Positions 9,129 through 18,111 are shown, counted from the stretch's first letter. The stretch is DNA of 64,000 nucleotides from an uncultured Aquitalea sp. (GCF_945957525.1 NZ_CAMFLA010000012.1:1-64000), one strand, 5' to 3'. A program made the numbers and translations. Notes: a model not told the origin generated them from the sequence alone.

Positions 9129-9157
9129 TTGCCAAATTGAAAACGCCTCCTGATAAT
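9129..9157 (+). promoter_or_regulatory. Sigma-70-type promoter of the small-RNA candidate
   Basis: TTGCCA (9129-9134) and GATAAT (9152-9157) are separated by exactly 17 bases. The predicted transcription start is about 9163-9165. No open frame with a ribosome-binding site follows before the terminator at 9238, so the transcript would be non-coding. Confidence 0.65.
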
Positions 9158-9162
9158 GAAGT

Positions 9163-9271
9163 CTGCATCAGGACGTTGCATGCAATGTGTGCGTTTTGGT
9201 GTTGTCTCCTCCATCCTCCTTCTTTTAGGTGGAACTTGGCGCAATCAGAATGGATTGCGCCTTTTTTTTTT
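9163..9271 (+). ncRNA. Candidate trans-acting small RNA of about 105 nt
   Basis: A free-standing transcription unit lies between the deoD terminator and the rplM promoter. It has a good promoter, about 75 nt of body and an intrinsic terminator made of a perfect 9-bp stem (GGCGCAATC / GATTGCGCC, 9238-9261) with ten Ts (9262-9271). The body holds a likely unpaired pyrimidine tract, CTCCTCCATCCTCCTT (9206-9221), complementary to Shine-Dalgarno sequences, plus an upstream self-complementary TTGCATGCAA. Promoter, exposed anti-SD tract and U-rich terminator are the hallmarks of Hfq-dependent repressors. I do not recognise it as a named RNA. Confidence 0.6.
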
Positions 9272-9371
9272 CCAAATGCCGCCCTAACGGCTGAAAACCC
9301 CGGAAGTGTGGCAAAATAGCCCGCTTTCAGGCCCGCTTTGCCCCTCGTCAATTTCTTTGCCGCACAATGGT

Positions 9372-9401
9372 TTGACAGCGGAAATGAGCCTGTAATAGAA
9401 T
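9372..9401 (+). promoter_or_regulatory. Promoter of rplM-rpsI
   Basis: A perfect -35 TTGACA (9372-9377) and a -10 TAGAAT (9396-9401) are separated by 18 bases. The predicted start near 9408 gives a leader of about 28 nt before rplM, too short for an elaborate riboregulator. Confidence 0.65.
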
Positions 9402-9435
9402 CCGTAACTTTCAAGAATTACGATGGAAGAGTTCC

Positions 9436-9870
9436 ATGAAGACCTTTTCTGCTAAGCCGCATGAGGTGAAGCGCGAGTGGTTCGTGGTTGACGCGGAAGA
9501 CAAGGTGCTGGGTCGCCTCGCCGCTGAAATCGCCTACCGTCTGCGTGGCAAGCACAAGCCGGAATACACCCCGCACGTTGATACCGGTGACTACATCGTT
9601 GTAGTCAACGTCGACAAGCTGCGTGTTACTGGCGCCAAAGCCCAGGACAAGAAGTACTACCGTCACTCCGGTTTCCCGGGCGGTATCTACGAACGCTCCT
9701 TTACCGAACTGCAAAACCAGTTCCCGGAACGCGTTCTGGAGAAGGCCGTGAAGGGCATGCTGCCGAAGGGCCCGCTGGGTTACGCCATGATCAAGAAGCT
9801 CAAGGTGTACGCTGGCTCCGAGCATCCGCACACCGCCCAGCAGCCCCAAGCGCTGGAATTTCGTTTTTAA
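9436..9870 (+). CDS. rplM: 50S ribosomal protein L13
   Basis: The 144-residue protein, starting [20 protein letters not shown], is a near-standard bacterial L13. The family signature around [10 protein letters not shown] is present. L13 binds 23S rRNA early in large-subunit assembly. The start follows TGGAAGAG. It is the first gene of the widely conserved rplM-rpsI pair, with only 9 bp to rpsI, and codon use is strongly biased as expected for high expression. Confidence 0.98.
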   Translation: MKTFSAKPHEVKREWFVVDAEDKVLGRLAAEIAYRLRGKHKPEYTPHVDTGDYIVVVNVDKLRVTGAKAQDKKYYRHSGFPGGIYERSFTELQNQFPERVLEKAVKGMLPKGPLGYAMIKKLKVYAGSEHPHTAQQPQALEFRF

Positions 9871-9879
9871 GGCTAAGAG

Positions 9880-10272
9880 ATGAACGGTAAATACTACTAC
9901 GGCACTGGCCGTCGCAAGAGCTCCGTAGCTCGCGTGTTCATGCAAAAGGGTTCCGGCCAGATCGTTGTTAACGGCAAGCCGGTTGACGAGTACTTCTCCC
10001 GTGAAACCGGCCGCATGGTTATCCGCCAGCCGCTGGTTCTGACCGAGAACCTCGAATCCTTCGACATCAAGGTCAATGTGATTGGTGGCGGCGAAACCGG
10101 TCAAGCCGGCGCAGTTCGTCACGGCATCACCCGCGCCCTGATCGAATTCGACGCAGCGCTGAAGTCCGCTCTCTCCGCAGCTGGTTACGTTACCCGTGAC
10201 GCTCGCGAAGTTGAACGTAAGAAGGTTGGTCTGCGCAAGGCCCGCCGCGCCAAGCAATTCTCCAAGCGTTAA
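9880..10272 (+). CDS. rpsI: 30S ribosomal protein S9
   Basis: The 130-residue S9 protein begins [20 protein letters not shown] and ends in the basic tail [17 protein letters not shown], whose C-terminal arginine contacts P-site tRNA in the ribosome. It is co-transcribed with rplM, and a strong hairpin terminator follows 20 bp after the stop codon. Confidence 0.98.
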   Translation: MNGKYYYGTGRRKSSVARVFMQKGSGQIVVNGKPVDEYFSRETGRMVIRQPLVLTENLESFDIKVNVIGGGETGQAGAVRHGITRALIEFDAALKSALSAAGYVTRDAREVERKKVGLRKARRAKQFSKR

Positions 10273-10292
10273 TCGCCGGGATTTGTTTCCAC

Positions 10293-10318
10293 AAAAAGCC
10301 GCCCTCGGGCGGCTTTTT
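10293..10318 (+). terminator. Terminator of rplM-rpsI
   Basis: GCCGCC and GGCGGC arms around CTCG are flanked by five As and five Ts. The symmetrical A/T flanks allow use from either strand. Confidence 0.85.
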
Positions 10319-10388
10319 GCTTTTGCCGCCCATGCTTGCCGATTGGGGGAAATCGCATGTTGCAATGCGGTGCCCTAGTCTCTAGACT

Positions 10389-10410
10389 GTCGCTTTTGCG
10401 ACGTTTTTTT
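10389..10410 (+). terminator. Small hairpin with U-tract in the argC leader
   Basis: GTCGC-TTTT-GCGAC is followed by GTTTTTTT just before the argC ribosome-binding site (ACAAGGAAGTG). An AGTCT-CT-AGACT palindrome lies immediately upstream at 10377-10388. The five-pair stem is weak for a terminator; it might attenuate argC or be incidental. Confidence 0.3.
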
Positions 10411-10427
10411 ATACAAGGAAGTGCAGC

Positions 10428-11471
10428 ATGATCAAGGTGGGCATCGTCGGCGGCACCGGTTACACCGGGGTCGAACTCTTGCGTCTTCTGGCCGGGCACC
10501 CTGAAGCCCAGGTCGTGGCCGTGACCTCCCGCAAGGAGGCCGGCATGAAGGTGGCCGAGATGTTCCCCAGCTTGCGAGGTCGCGTGGATGTGGCTTTTTC
10601 CGCGCCGGACGACACGCCGCTGACAGCTTGCGACGTCGTGTTCTTCGCCACTCCGCACGGTGTGGCCATGGCGCAAGCGCGCGAACTGCTGGCCGCGGGC
10701 GTCAAGGTGATCGATCTCGCTGCCGACTTCCGTCTGAAAGACCCGGCCGTGTTCCAGCAGTGGTATGCCATGGAACATGGCTGTACCGACCTGTTGGCCG
10801 AAGCGGTGTACGGCCTGCCGGAAGTCAACCGTGAAGCCCTGAAGACCGCGCGAGTGGTGGGCATGGCCGGCTGCTACCCTACAACCGTGCAACTGGGTTT
10901 GCTGCCCTTGCTGGAAAACGGCGCGCAACTGGTGGATACCCAGACCCTGATTGCCGACTGCAAGTCCGGCGTGTCGGGCGCAGGCCGCAAGGCCGAAGTG
11001 GGTGCCTTGCTGGCCGAAGCGGGCGACAATTTCAAGGCGTACGCCGTGAAAGGCCATCGTCACTCACCGGAAATCGAGCAGGGCTTGTCCGCCATCCACG
11101 GCGGCCCGGTCAAACTCACTTTCGTGCCGCACCTGACGCCGATGATCCGCGGCATCCACTCCACGCTATACGCCCGCATCAAGCCGGAAGCGATGGACAC
11201 GGACTTCCAGGCCCTGTTTGAGCAGCGCTACGCCGACGAGCATTTTGTCGATGTGCTGCCGGCGGGCAGTCACCCGGAAACCCGCAGTGTGCGCGGATCC
11301 AACACTGTGCGCATTGCCGTGCACCGTCCGGGCAATGGCGACCTGCTGATCGTGCTGGTGGTGGAAGACAACCTGGTGAAGGGTGCCTCTGGCCAAGCGG
11401 TGCAAACCATGAATCTGATGTTCGGTCTGCCGGAAAACGCTGGCCTGGACATCGTGCCGCTGATGCCCTGA
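10428..11471 (+). CDS. argC: N-acetyl-gamma-glutamyl-phosphate reductase ArgC
   Basis: The 347-residue enzyme reduces N-acetylglutamyl-phosphate to the semialdehyde with NADPH, the third step of arginine synthesis. The N-terminal nucleotide loop [18 protein letters not shown], the catalytic Cys149 in [12 protein letters not shown] and the histidine of [11 protein letters not shown] are present. Length is normal. An AAGGAAG site precedes the ATG. It stands alone between the S9 gene and erpA rather than in an arg operon. The word TTGGCCGAAGC occurs at 10794, encoding Leu-Ala-Glu-Ala. Confidence 0.97.
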   Translation: MIKVGIVGGTGYTGVELLRLLAGHPEAQVVAVTSRKEAGMKVAEMFPSLRGRVDVAFSAPDDTPLTACDVVFFATPHGVAMAQARELLAAGVKVIDLAADFRLKDPAVFQQWYAMEHGCTDLLAEAVYGLPEVNREALKTARVVGMAGCYPTTVQLGLLPLLENGAQLVDTQTLIADCKSGVSGAGRKAEVGALLAEAGDNFKAYAVKGHRHSPEIEQGLSAIHGGPVKLTFVPHLTPMIRGIHSTLYARIKPEAMDTDFQALFEQRYADEHFVDVLPAGSHPETRSVRGSNTVRIAVHRPGNGDLLIVLVVEDNLVKGASGQAVQTMNLMFGLPENAGLDIVPLMP

Positions 11472-11573
11472 TTGTCGGGCTATTGAATTGTCGCCATTCG
11501 CCCTGATATCCGACTAAAATACTAGGTGAATGGCCGGCAATCCGGCCCGAAATGCGAATTGCGAGGTGAATGA

Positions 11574-11921
11574 ATGTCTGCAAACGAAATGCCGATCCCG
11601 ATCAACTTCACTGACAGCGCCTGCGCCAAGGTGCAGGATCTGATCGCGGAAGAGGGCAATCCGGATCTGAAACTGCGCGTATTTGTTACCGGCGGCGGTT
11701 GCTCCGGTTTCCAGTACGGCTTTACCTTCGATGAACTGGCCAACGATGACGACACCGCCATCGAGCGTTCCGGCGTTACCTTCCTGGTTGACCCGATGAG
11801 CTACCAGTATCTGGTGGGCGCGGAAATCGACTATCAGGAAAGCCTGGAAGGCTCCCAGTTCGTTATCCGCAACCCGAATGCCGTCACCACTTGCGGTTGC
11901 GGCTCGTCCTTCTCGGTGTAA
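11574..11921 (+). CDS. erpA: Iron-sulfur cluster insertion protein ErpA
   Basis: The 115-residue A-type carrier transfers [4Fe-4S]/[2Fe-2S] clusters to apoproteins. The three conserved cysteines are in [11 protein letters not shown] (about residue 42) and [11 protein letters not shown] at the C-terminus. The acidic N-terminal region [20 protein letters not shown] resembles betaproteobacterial ErpA rather than IscA or SufA. The gene stands alone, with GAGGTGAATG before the start and a strong terminator after it. Likely clients in the window include MutY and quinolinate synthase. Confidence 0.93.
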   Translation: MSANEMPIPINFTDSACAKVQDLIAEEGNPDLKLRVFVTGGGCSGFQYGFTFDELANDDDTAIERSGVTFLVDPMSYQYLVGAEIDYQESLEGSQFVIRNPNAVTTCGCGSSFSV

Positions 11922-11954
11922 ATCGCTGCGGCGGGTGCAAAAAGGTTTAGAATG

Positions 11955-11986
11955 AAAGCCCGGGCTTCAAAGTCCGGGCTTTTTTT
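11955..11986 (+). terminator. Terminator of erpA
   Basis: AAAGCCCGG and CCGGGCTTT arms enclose a 10-base loop and are followed by further Ts (seven in the run). Confidence 0.85.
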
Positions 11987-12004
11987 GCGCGGGGAGAAAC
12001 GACA

Positions 12005-12874
12005 ATGAACAAGCTGCCGCCCATCGTGTTGCCCAAAGTGGAATTCAATCGCGAATTCGCTTTCAGCGACCAGGATTTCGAACGTATCCGCAAGCTGATT
12101 TACAAAGAAGCGGGCATTTCGCTCAACCCTTCCAAAAAGGACATGGTGTATGGCCGGCTGGTGCGGCGCATCCGCGAGCTGAAGCTGACCAGTTTTGCCG
12201 CCTATGTCGATTTTCTCGAGTCGGTCAGCGGCAAGCGCGAGTTCGAGCAGTTCGTCAACGCGCTCACCACCAATCTCACCTTCTTTTTCCGTGAAGAGCA
12301 TCACTTCCCCTTGTTGGCCGAACACCTGAAGAGCCGCGCCGCCGCCGGCGCCAGCGAGTTGTCCATCTGGTGCGCGGCCTCTTCCACCGGCGAAGAGCCT
12401 TACTCGCTGGCCATTACCGCGCTGGAAGCCTTCCCCAGCGGTCACAAGCCGGCCATCAGCATTATCGCCACCGATCTGGATACACTGGTGCTGGAAACCG
12501 GCCGCAAAGGCATTTACGCCGCCGAGAAAGTGGCCAAGCTGCCGGCCGGCTATGCCGCCAAGTACTTTGACAAGTTGCCGGACGGCAACTTCCAGGCCAA
12601 GCAGGTGCTGCGCAGCATGATCACCTTCCAGCGGCTGAATCTGATTGACGCGACGTGGTCTTTGCGCAAGCAGTTCGACGCCATTTTCTGCCGCAACGTG
12701 ATGATTTATTTCGATCGCGATACACAGTTTGGCGTGTTGAAGAAGTTCGCGCCGCTGCTCAAGCCGGACGGCTTGTTGTTTGTCGGCCATTCGGAAAACT
12801 TCTACTTCGCCAGCGACTATTTCCAGTTGCGCGGCAAAACCGTGTACCAGCACGCGGCGAAAAAGCAGGGATAG
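12005..12874 (+). CDS. cheR: CheR-type protein-glutamate methyltransferase (orphan)
   Basis: The 289-residue protein has the CheR layout: an all-alpha N-terminal domain (about 15-90) and a SAM-binding domain. The SAM motif is IWCAASSTGEEPYSLAI, with TDLDTLVLETGRKGIY and FDAIFCRNVMIYFDRDTQ following as in the family. It would methylate glutamates of chemoreceptors. No other chemotaxis gene lies in the window and terminators bracket it, so it is transcribed alone. It could serve a main chemotaxis system encoded elsewhere or a separate receptor set. Confidence 0.92.
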   Translation: MNKLPPIVLPKVEFNREFAFSDQDFERIRKLIYKEAGISLNPSKKDMVYGRLVRRIRELKLTSFAAYVDFLESVSGKREFEQFVNALTTNLTFFFREEHHFPLLAEHLKSRAAAGASELSIWCAASSTGEEPYSLAITALEAFPSGHKPAISIIATDLDTLVLETGRKGIYAAEKVAKLPAGYAAKYFDKLPDGNFQAKQVLRSMITFQRLNLIDATWSLRKQFDAIFCRNVMIYFDRDTQFGVLKKFAPLLKPDGLLFVGHSENFYFASDYFQLRGKTVYQHAAKKQG

Positions 12875-12934
12875 TCCCGATGCCGGCGCGGACTGCGCGC
12901 TGGCAAAATGATCCGCAAGGCGGGTCATGCACTG

Positions 12935-12963
12935 AACGGGCAAGACATCTTGCCCGTTTTCCG
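12935..12963 (+). terminator. Terminator of cheR
   Basis: AACGGGCAAG and CTTGCCCGTT arms around ACAT are followed by TTTCC. It lies about 60 bp after the cheR stop. Confidence 0.75.
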
Positions 12964-12989
12964 TTGCAAGTAGAGAAAGGCGATACCTC

Positions 12990-14246
12990 ATGAAGGTTGT
13001 GGTGCTGGGCGCGGGGGTGGTGGGGGTGTCTACTGCCTGGTTTCTGGCGCGCGAGGGGCACGAGGTGGAGGTGGTGGACCGTGCTGACGGGGTCGGGCGG
13101 GAAACCAGTTTTGCAAATGGCGGGCAGATTTCCGTCAGCCAATCCGAACCCTGGGCACAGCCTGGCGCGCCGTGGAAAGTGCTCAAGTGGTTGCTGCGCG
13201 ACGATGCGCCCTTGTTGTTCCGCCCGCGATTGGAGCCCGCCCAGTGGCGTTGGTGTCTGCAGTTTTTGCGGGAATGCCTGCCGGGGCGCTTTCAGCACAA
13301 TATGTCGCAGATGTTGGCGCTGGGTTTGTACAGCCGGCAAACGCTGCAAGACTTGCGCCGGGAGCTGGGCCTGGCCTACGACCAGCAGACGCGCGGCATC
13401 GTCACCTTGCTGCGCACGTTGGCCGAAGCGCGCGAGGCGGAGCGCATCGCCCGCCGCATGCAGGCTTTCGGCATCGACAAGCAGTTGATCACGCCTGACG
13501 AGTTGGCGCGGATTGAGCCCGCGCTGGCCGCTATGGCCCCGCAATTGTCCGCCGCCACTTATTGCGCTTCGGACGAGTCGGGCGACGTGCACCTGTTTAC
13601 CCGTCAATTGGCCGAGCGCGCCGCCGGCCTGGGCGTGCGCTTCCGCTTCAATACCCGCGTCAATGCGCTGGAGAGTGATGGACGGCAAGTGGCCGGCGTA
13701 TCCATCACCCAGCCGGACGGCCATTTCGCCAGTCTGCGCGCCGATGTCTACGTGCTGGCCTTGGGCAGTCATTCGCCCTTGCTGACCGCGCCGCTGGGGC
13801 TGCGCTTGCCCATTTATCCGGCCAAGGGCTACTCGGCCACACTCGCGGTACGGGAAGGCGCTGTGGCGCCCTTGGTCAGTATTACCGATGAAGCCAACAA
13901 GATTGTCGTCTCCCGTCTTGGCGGCCGCCTGCGCGTGGCTGGCACCGCCGAGTTGGCGGGGTATTCCAGCTCGCTGAACCCGGTGCGTTGCGCAGCCTTG
14001 ATCCGGCAGGCGCGGACCTTGTTGCCCGAAGCGGCTGATTGGGACGCGCCCGAATTCTGGACCGGCCTGCGCCCGGCAACGCCGGGCAATGTGCCGCTGA
14101 TTGGCCGCAGCGCTTGTCCCAACCTCTATCTTAATACCGGCCACGGCACGCTGGGCTGGACGGAGGGCCCGGGCAGCGGGCGCGCGCTGGCCGAACTGAT
14201 ATCCGGCCGCCGACCGGAGATTCCTTTTTCCTTTCTGGGTGTTTGA
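12990..14246 (+). CDS. dadA: D-amino acid dehydrogenase, small FAD subunit
   Basis: The 418-residue flavoprotein oxidatively deaminates D-amino acids and feeds electrons to the respiratory chain at the inner membrane. The N-terminal Rossmann fold [20 protein letters not shown] and the DadA-typical [20 protein letters not shown] are clear. The C-terminal FAD contact is [19 protein letters not shown]. Length matches E. coli DadA. No alanine racemase gene (dadX) follows; the next gene is purT. A ribosome-binding site AGAGAAAGG precedes the start. Related paralogues act on other D-amino acids, so the exact substrate is open. Confidence 0.92.
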   Translation: MKVVVLGAGVVGVSTAWFLAREGHEVEVVDRADGVGRETSFANGGQISVSQSEPWAQPGAPWKVLKWLLRDDAPLLFRPRLEPAQWRWCLQFLRECLPGRFQHNMSQMLALGLYSRQTLQDLRRELGLAYDQQTRGIVTLLRTLAEAREAERIARRMQAFGIDKQLITPDELARIEPALAAMAPQLSAATYCASDESGDVHLFTRQLAERAAGLGVRFRFNTRVNALESDGRQVAGVSITQPDGHFASLRADVYVLALGSHSPLLTAPLGLRLPIYPAKGYSATLAVREGAVAPLVSITDEANKIVVSRLGGRLRVAGTAELAGYSSSLNPVRCAALIRQARTLLPEAADWDAPEFWTGLRPATPGNVPLIGRSACPNLYLNTGHGTLGWTEGPGSGRALAELISGRRPEIPFSFLGV

Positions 14247-14317
14247 GCCGCGTCAGCCGGCGCGGGGAAGGCGCTGTGCTACCATGCGCGCCAGACACCC
14301 CATCATGGAGATTCACC

Positions 14318-15526
14318 ATGCAAATCGGTACCCCTCGCAGCCCTTCCGCACTGCGCGTCATGTTGCTGGGCAGCGGCGAACTGGGCAAGGAAGTGACCAT
14401 CGCCCTGCAACGTCTGGGCGTGGAAACCATCGCCGTTGACCGCTATGCCGGCGCGCCGGCCATGCAAGTGGCGCATGAAAGCCATGTGATCAACATGTCC
14501 GACGCCGCGGCCTTGCGCAGCCTGGTCGAGCAGGTGAAGCCGCACCTGATCGTGCCGGAGATCGAGGCTATTGCCACTGAAGAACTGTTGCGGATCGAGG
14601 CGGACGGCATTGCCGAGGTCATCCCCACTGCGCGCGCCGCCAATCTCACCATGAATCGCGAAGGCATTCGCCGTCTGGCGGCGGAAGAGCTGGGCCTGCC
14701 CACTTCGCCCTATGCTTTCGCTTCTTCACTGCAGGAGTTGCAGGCAGCCATCGATGCCGGCATCGGCTACCCCTGCCTGGTGAAGCCGGTGATGTCTTCC
14801 AGCGGCAAGGGCCAGAGCCTGCTCAAGGGGCCGGACGATGTGGCCCGCGCCTGGGAATACGCGGTGAGCGCTGGCCGGGTGGACAAGGGTCGCGTGATTG
14901 TCGAGGGCTTTATCGATTTTGATTACGAAATTACCCAACTGACCGTGCGTGCCAGCGATGGCGAGGGCGGCATCGCCACTCATTTCTGCGCGCCAGTGGG
15001 CCATCTGCAACAAAGCGGCGACTATGTGGAGAGCTGGCAGCCACAGCCGATGAGCGAACTGGCCTTGCTGCGATCCCGCGAAATGGCCAAGGCGGTGACT
15101 GATGCCTTGGGTGGCCGGGGTCTGTTTGGCGTGGAGCTGTTCATCAAGGGCGATCAGGTGTGGTTTTCCGAGGTCAGCCCGCGTCCGCACGATACCGGGC
15201 TGGTAACGCTGGCCACGCAGCGTTTCTCGGAGTTTGAGTTGCACGCGCGCGCCATTCTCGGCTTGCCGGTGGACGCCGGGCTGCGCACCGCCGGCGCTTC
15301 GGCCGTGATTTACGGCGGCATGGAAGCGCAAGGCATTGCCTTTGAGGGTGTGGCTGAAGCCTTGGCCGTGCCTGGCGCGGATTTGCGCCTGTTCGGCAAA
15401 CCCGAGAGCTTCGTGCGCCGCCGCATGGGCGTGGCCGTCGCTTATGCCGACGATGTCGATACCGCGCGCGAGCGGGCGCGGCTGGCGGCCTCGCTGGTGA
15501 AGCCGGTAACGGGCAAGGGGGCGTAA
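14318..15526 (+). CDS. purT: Formate-dependent GAR transformylase PurT
   Basis: The 402-residue ATP-grasp enzyme makes formylglycinamide ribonucleotide from GAR, formate and ATP, a folate-independent route for the third step of purine synthesis. Visible landmarks are the N-terminal [18 protein letters not shown], the ATP-grasp segments [13 protein letters not shown] and [19 protein letters not shown], and [13 protein letters not shown]. The ATG at 14318 has GGAG 8 bases upstream and gives the standard N-terminus; the open frame extends further upstream without homology. The stop codon touches the GTG of the globin gene. Confidence 0.96.
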   Translation: MQIGTPRSPSALRVMLLGSGELGKEVTIALQRLGVETIAVDRYAGAPAMQVAHESHVINMSDAAALRSLVEQVKPHLIVPEIEAIATEELLRIEADGIAEVIPTARAANLTMNREGIRRLAAEELGLPTSPYAFASSLQELQAAIDAGIGYPCLVKPVMSSSGKGQSLLKGPDDVARAWEYAVSAGRVDKGRVIVEGFIDFDYEITQLTVRASDGEGGIATHFCAPVGHLQQSGDYVESWQPQPMSELALLRSREMAKAVTDALGGRGLFGVELFIKGDQVWFSEVSPRPHDTGLVTLATQRFSEFELHARAILGLPVDAGLRTAGASAVIYGGMEAQGIAFEGVAEALAVPGADLRLFGKPESFVRRRMGVAVAYADDVDTARERARLAASLVKPVTGKGA

Positions 15527-15922
15527 GTGCAGGAGATGACCCCTTACGAGCTGATGGGCGGCGAGGGCGTGGTGCGCTGGCTGACCGATCGCTTCTACGA
15601 CATCATGGACAGCGACCCGTCAGTCAAGCCGCTGCGCGACATGCACCCGGCCGATCTGGCCGGTTCGCGGCAGAAGCTGTTCATGTTTCTGTCTGGCTGG
15701 CTGGGTGGCCCGTCGCTGTATATGGAGGCGTTTGGTCATCCGCGTTTGCGCATGCGCCATATGCCGTTCGCCGTGGATGGCGAGGCGCGCGACCAGTGGA
15801 TGTACTGCATGAGCAAGGCAGTGAATGAACTGCTGGTGGAAGACTGGTTGAAGGCCAAATTGCTGGAGGCCTTCTACAACACCGCCGATTTCATGCGCAA
15901 TCGGGACGAAGGGCAGGGCTAG
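15527..15922 (+). CDS. Group II truncated hemoglobin
   Basis: The 131-residue protein is a 2-over-2 globin. Tyr at B10 (FYDIMDSDP), the proximal histidine in HPRLRMRHMPFAV and the Trp at G8 (DQWMYCMSKA) characteristic of group II are present. Such globins bind O2 and handle NO, peroxide or oxidative stress. The GTG at 15527 directly follows the purT stop, indicating translational coupling; an ATG at 15536 is the alternative start. The purT-globin link has no obvious metabolic logic. No transmembrane or signal segment is seen, so it should be cytoplasmic. Confidence 0.88.
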   Translation: MQEMTPYELMGGEGVVRWLTDRFYDIMDSDPSVKPLRDMHPADLAGSRQKLFMFLSGWLGGPSLYMEAFGHPRLRMRHMPFAVDGEARDQWMYCMSKAVNELLVEDWLKAKLLEAFYNTADFMRNRDEGQG

Positions 15923-15940
15923 GCCTGCCCGCAAGGGTGT

Positions 15941-16309
15941 TCAAGGCTGCAGCCGGCTTGGCGCGGTCAGCGACAGCTCGGCGGCTTCGCCGTCGCTGGT
16001 GGTCCAACGCACGGTGACGGCAGTCTGATCGCCCTTGCTGGCGCTGCGGCACTGGAAGCGAGCCAGCGTGCCGCTGGCGTTGGGTTCCGGCGGCGCGAAG
16101 TTTTCCTGATCGCACCATGCCGGACTGGCGCCGGCATGACGTTGCTCCAGCGCCGTTTGCGCCAGATTGGTGGCGGCGTTGTAGTCGTTGGCCAGTATCT
16201 GCTGATGAAACAGGTAACCCTGAAAGCGCATCAGTCCCAGTACGCCTACCGCCAGCACCACCAGGCTGATCAAGACTTCCACCATGCTGAATCCGCGGGC
16301 GCATTTCAT
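15941..16309 (-). CDS. pilV: Type IV pilus minor pilin, PilV-like
   Basis: The 122-residue prepilin has the leader KCARG followed by FSMVEVLISLVVLAVGVLGLM, with the cleavage Gly, Phe+1 and Glu+5 needed for PilD processing and pilus assembly. After the hydrophobic helix it resembles PilV (FQGYLFHQQ, then a short globular part). It is the last gene of a five-gene leftward operon, and its ATG overlaps the stop of the upstream pilX-like gene by four bases. With PilW, PilX and FimT it should form the priming tip complex of the pilus. Confidence 0.85.
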   Translation of the reverse strand: MKCARGFSMVEVLISLVVLAVGVLGLMRFQGYLFHQQILANDYNAATNLAQTALEQRHAGASPAWCDQENFAPPEPNASGTLARFQCRSASKGDQTAVTVRWTTSDGEAAELSLTAPSRLQP

Positions 16310-18111
16310 GATTGCGCTCCCGCGCCGCTGTCTATCCAGCTGTGCGGCAATAGTCTGATGGTCGGTTTCCCGCCATTGCCGCCGCCCGATGAGCCGCCGC
16401 CGCCCGGCTGAAAGCTTTCCGGCAGATCGCTCAGATCAATGGTGGTGCTGCCACTCCACTGATTCATCATCCCGTTCAAGCCCTGCCCGGCCACCGTGAT
16501 GTAGCCGTGCACGGTGCTGCTGCCGCCGCTGATCAACTGCTTGCCGGCCAGCACATTGCCGTAAACATGGTTGGACGACCCAAGGCGGATGTCGCCGCCC
16601 TGAAAGCGGCCTTCACTGGCGCTGCCGGCCAGTAAGGCAATGTTGCCGGCGGTGGTGAGACGCAGCTTGCCGGTGGTGGTATCGCACAGATTCAGCGGTG
16701 TCAGGTTTGGGAATTGCTCGTTTCGGCAAACCTTCTGGTAGCCGATGTAATTGACGGCGTAAATGGTGTGATCGCCGCTGGTTTCAATGTCGCCGGTGGC
16801 GATCAGCGCGTTGTAGTAGGTGCCGTTGCCTGCCTTGAGATTGCCGTCGAACCACAGCAGGCCCGGCGCCATGCCTACGCCGGCCAGTGCCCAGTTGCGG
16901 CCCTGTACTGTCAGGCAGTCGTTGTAATCTGAATAGCCTTTGCAGAGGGGTTCGCTCGGTCCGGTGGCGCAGCGTCCCTGTGCGTCGAGCTTCTGGCACA
17001 GCAAGTTGCGGCGGCCCTTGGCGTCGCCGGCCAGATAGTAATCGCCGTCTTCCAGCCCCGCTACTTGCCGTACGGCAACGCGTATATGGCCGCTCTGATC
17101 GGCGCTGAAGGCATAGTTGGCCAGCGCGCGGTAATCCAGCGCGTTGATGACGGGACGGCCGATGCTGACCGGCTCCACCTCTTTGATGTCGATGCTCAGC
17201 CCGGGTTGGCGGGTGACGCGGATGTCTTTGTTGGCGGTGTTGTAGCTGGCCTGGCCACCGATGGTGGCGGTGAGCGGGCCGCCCCAACCGCTGACGCTGA
17301 GGTCGCCCATCACTTGCGCCGGCCCTACCTTGTTGCTGCTGCGGCTGCTCAGTTTGCCGCGCGTGGCCAGCGAGCCTACGGTGGTATTGCCCCCGTTGAT
17401 GTCCACGTCGCCGCGCAGGCGGGCGCTGTCCACCGAGGCGTTGCCGAAGTTGCCTTTGCCGTCGGCCAGCACCACGGCGGCGGCGGCGTTGCCGGTCAGC
17501 GTTACCGAACCCTTGCTTTTGATGGTCTGGTATTGCCCGTTGGCGGCCTGGATATCGCCATTCGCATGCAGTACATCCAGCTGCTGGTTGCCCTTCAGCG
17601 TGATGCTGCCGGTGGCGTTGAGGGTGCTGATGCCGCTGACCGAGCCGCCTAGCGTCACGTTGCCGTCTACATTGAGCACAGCGTCGGGGTTGCCGGTGAT
17701 CTTGATGGCGCCGCCCAGATTGAGATCCCCCATGATGTTGATGGCGTTGTCGTCCTTGGAGGGCGGCGCGGGACTGAGGCTGAGCAGGCGTTGCACACTG
17801 ACGGTTTCGCCGTCGTGATGGCCGGCGCTGATCAGGCGCTGTTTCCCCTCGCCCAGATCTTGCACGGTGACGGTATAGAGCGCTGAGGGGGGCGGCAGGC
17901 TCTTGCCGGCGCTCAGATTGGCGATAGCGGCGGCGAGACCTGTTTCCGCATTGTCCAGCGCCTGATGATAGCGATGCTGGTTCTGCGCGTTGAACTGCGC
18001 CAGCAGCAAATGGCGCGAGCTTGCGAGCACCACCAGCGCAGCGATGGCCAGCAGGGTAACTACGACAAACAGGGTCGCCAGCCCGTGCTGACGGTGCGGA
18101 CGGTGCGTCAT
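16306..18111 (-). CDS. pilX: Very large PilX-like minor pilin with repetitive beta-rich body
   Basis: The 601-residue protein begins with a short basic leader and the hydrophobic segment GLATLFVVVTLLAIAALVV, then an alpha-helical stretch (QALDNAETGLAAAIANL) typical of PilX N-termini. Like PilX/GspK proteins it lacks Glu+5. Normal PilX is about 170-200 residues; here some 540 residues follow. Residues about 110-300 repeat short strands of the type GNVTLGGSVSGI, GSITLKGNQQL, GSVTLTGNAA and GDVDINGGNT, suggesting a beta-solenoid. The middle has six cysteines; four are within 30 residues (about 370-400), and a further pair flanks NEQFPNLTPLNL. A Gly/Ser-rich linker precedes the C-terminus. It overlaps both neighbours by ATGA. 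Confidence 0.75.
   Translation of the reverse strand: MTHRPHRQHGLATLFVVVTLLAIAALVVLASSRHLLLAQFNAQNQHRYHQALDNAETGLAAAIANLSAGKSLPPPSALYTVTVQDLGEGKQRLISAGHHDGETVSVQRLLSLSPAPPSKDDNAINIMGDLNLGGAIKITGNPDAVLNVDGNVTLGGSVSGISTLNATGSITLKGNQQLDVLHANGDIQAANGQYQTIKSKGSVTLTGNAAAAVVLADGKGNFGNASVDSARLRGDVDINGGNTTVGSLATRGKLSSRSSNKVGPAQVMGDLSVSGWGGPLTATIGGQASYNTANKDIRVTRQPGLSIDIKEVEPVSIGRPVINALDYRALANYAFSADQSGHIRVAVRQVAGLEDGDYYLAGDAKGRRNLLCQKLDAQGRCATGPSEPLCKGYSDYNDCLTVQGRNWALAGVGMAPGLLWFDGNLKAGNGTYYNALIATGDIETSGDHTIYAVNYIGYQKVCRNEQFPNLTPLNLCDTTTGKLRLTTAGNIALLAGSASEGRFQGGDIRLGSSNHVYGNVLAGKQLISGGSSTVHGYITVAGQGLNGMMNQWSGSTTIDLSDLPESFQPGGGGSSGGGNGGKPTIRLLPHSWIDSGAGAQS

Noticed and set aside
9436-10318. Autoregulatory leader or riboswitch before rplM
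   Set aside because: The predicted leader is only about 28 nt; the strong hairpin at 9238-9261 belongs to the separate small-RNA unit upstream of the rplM promoter.
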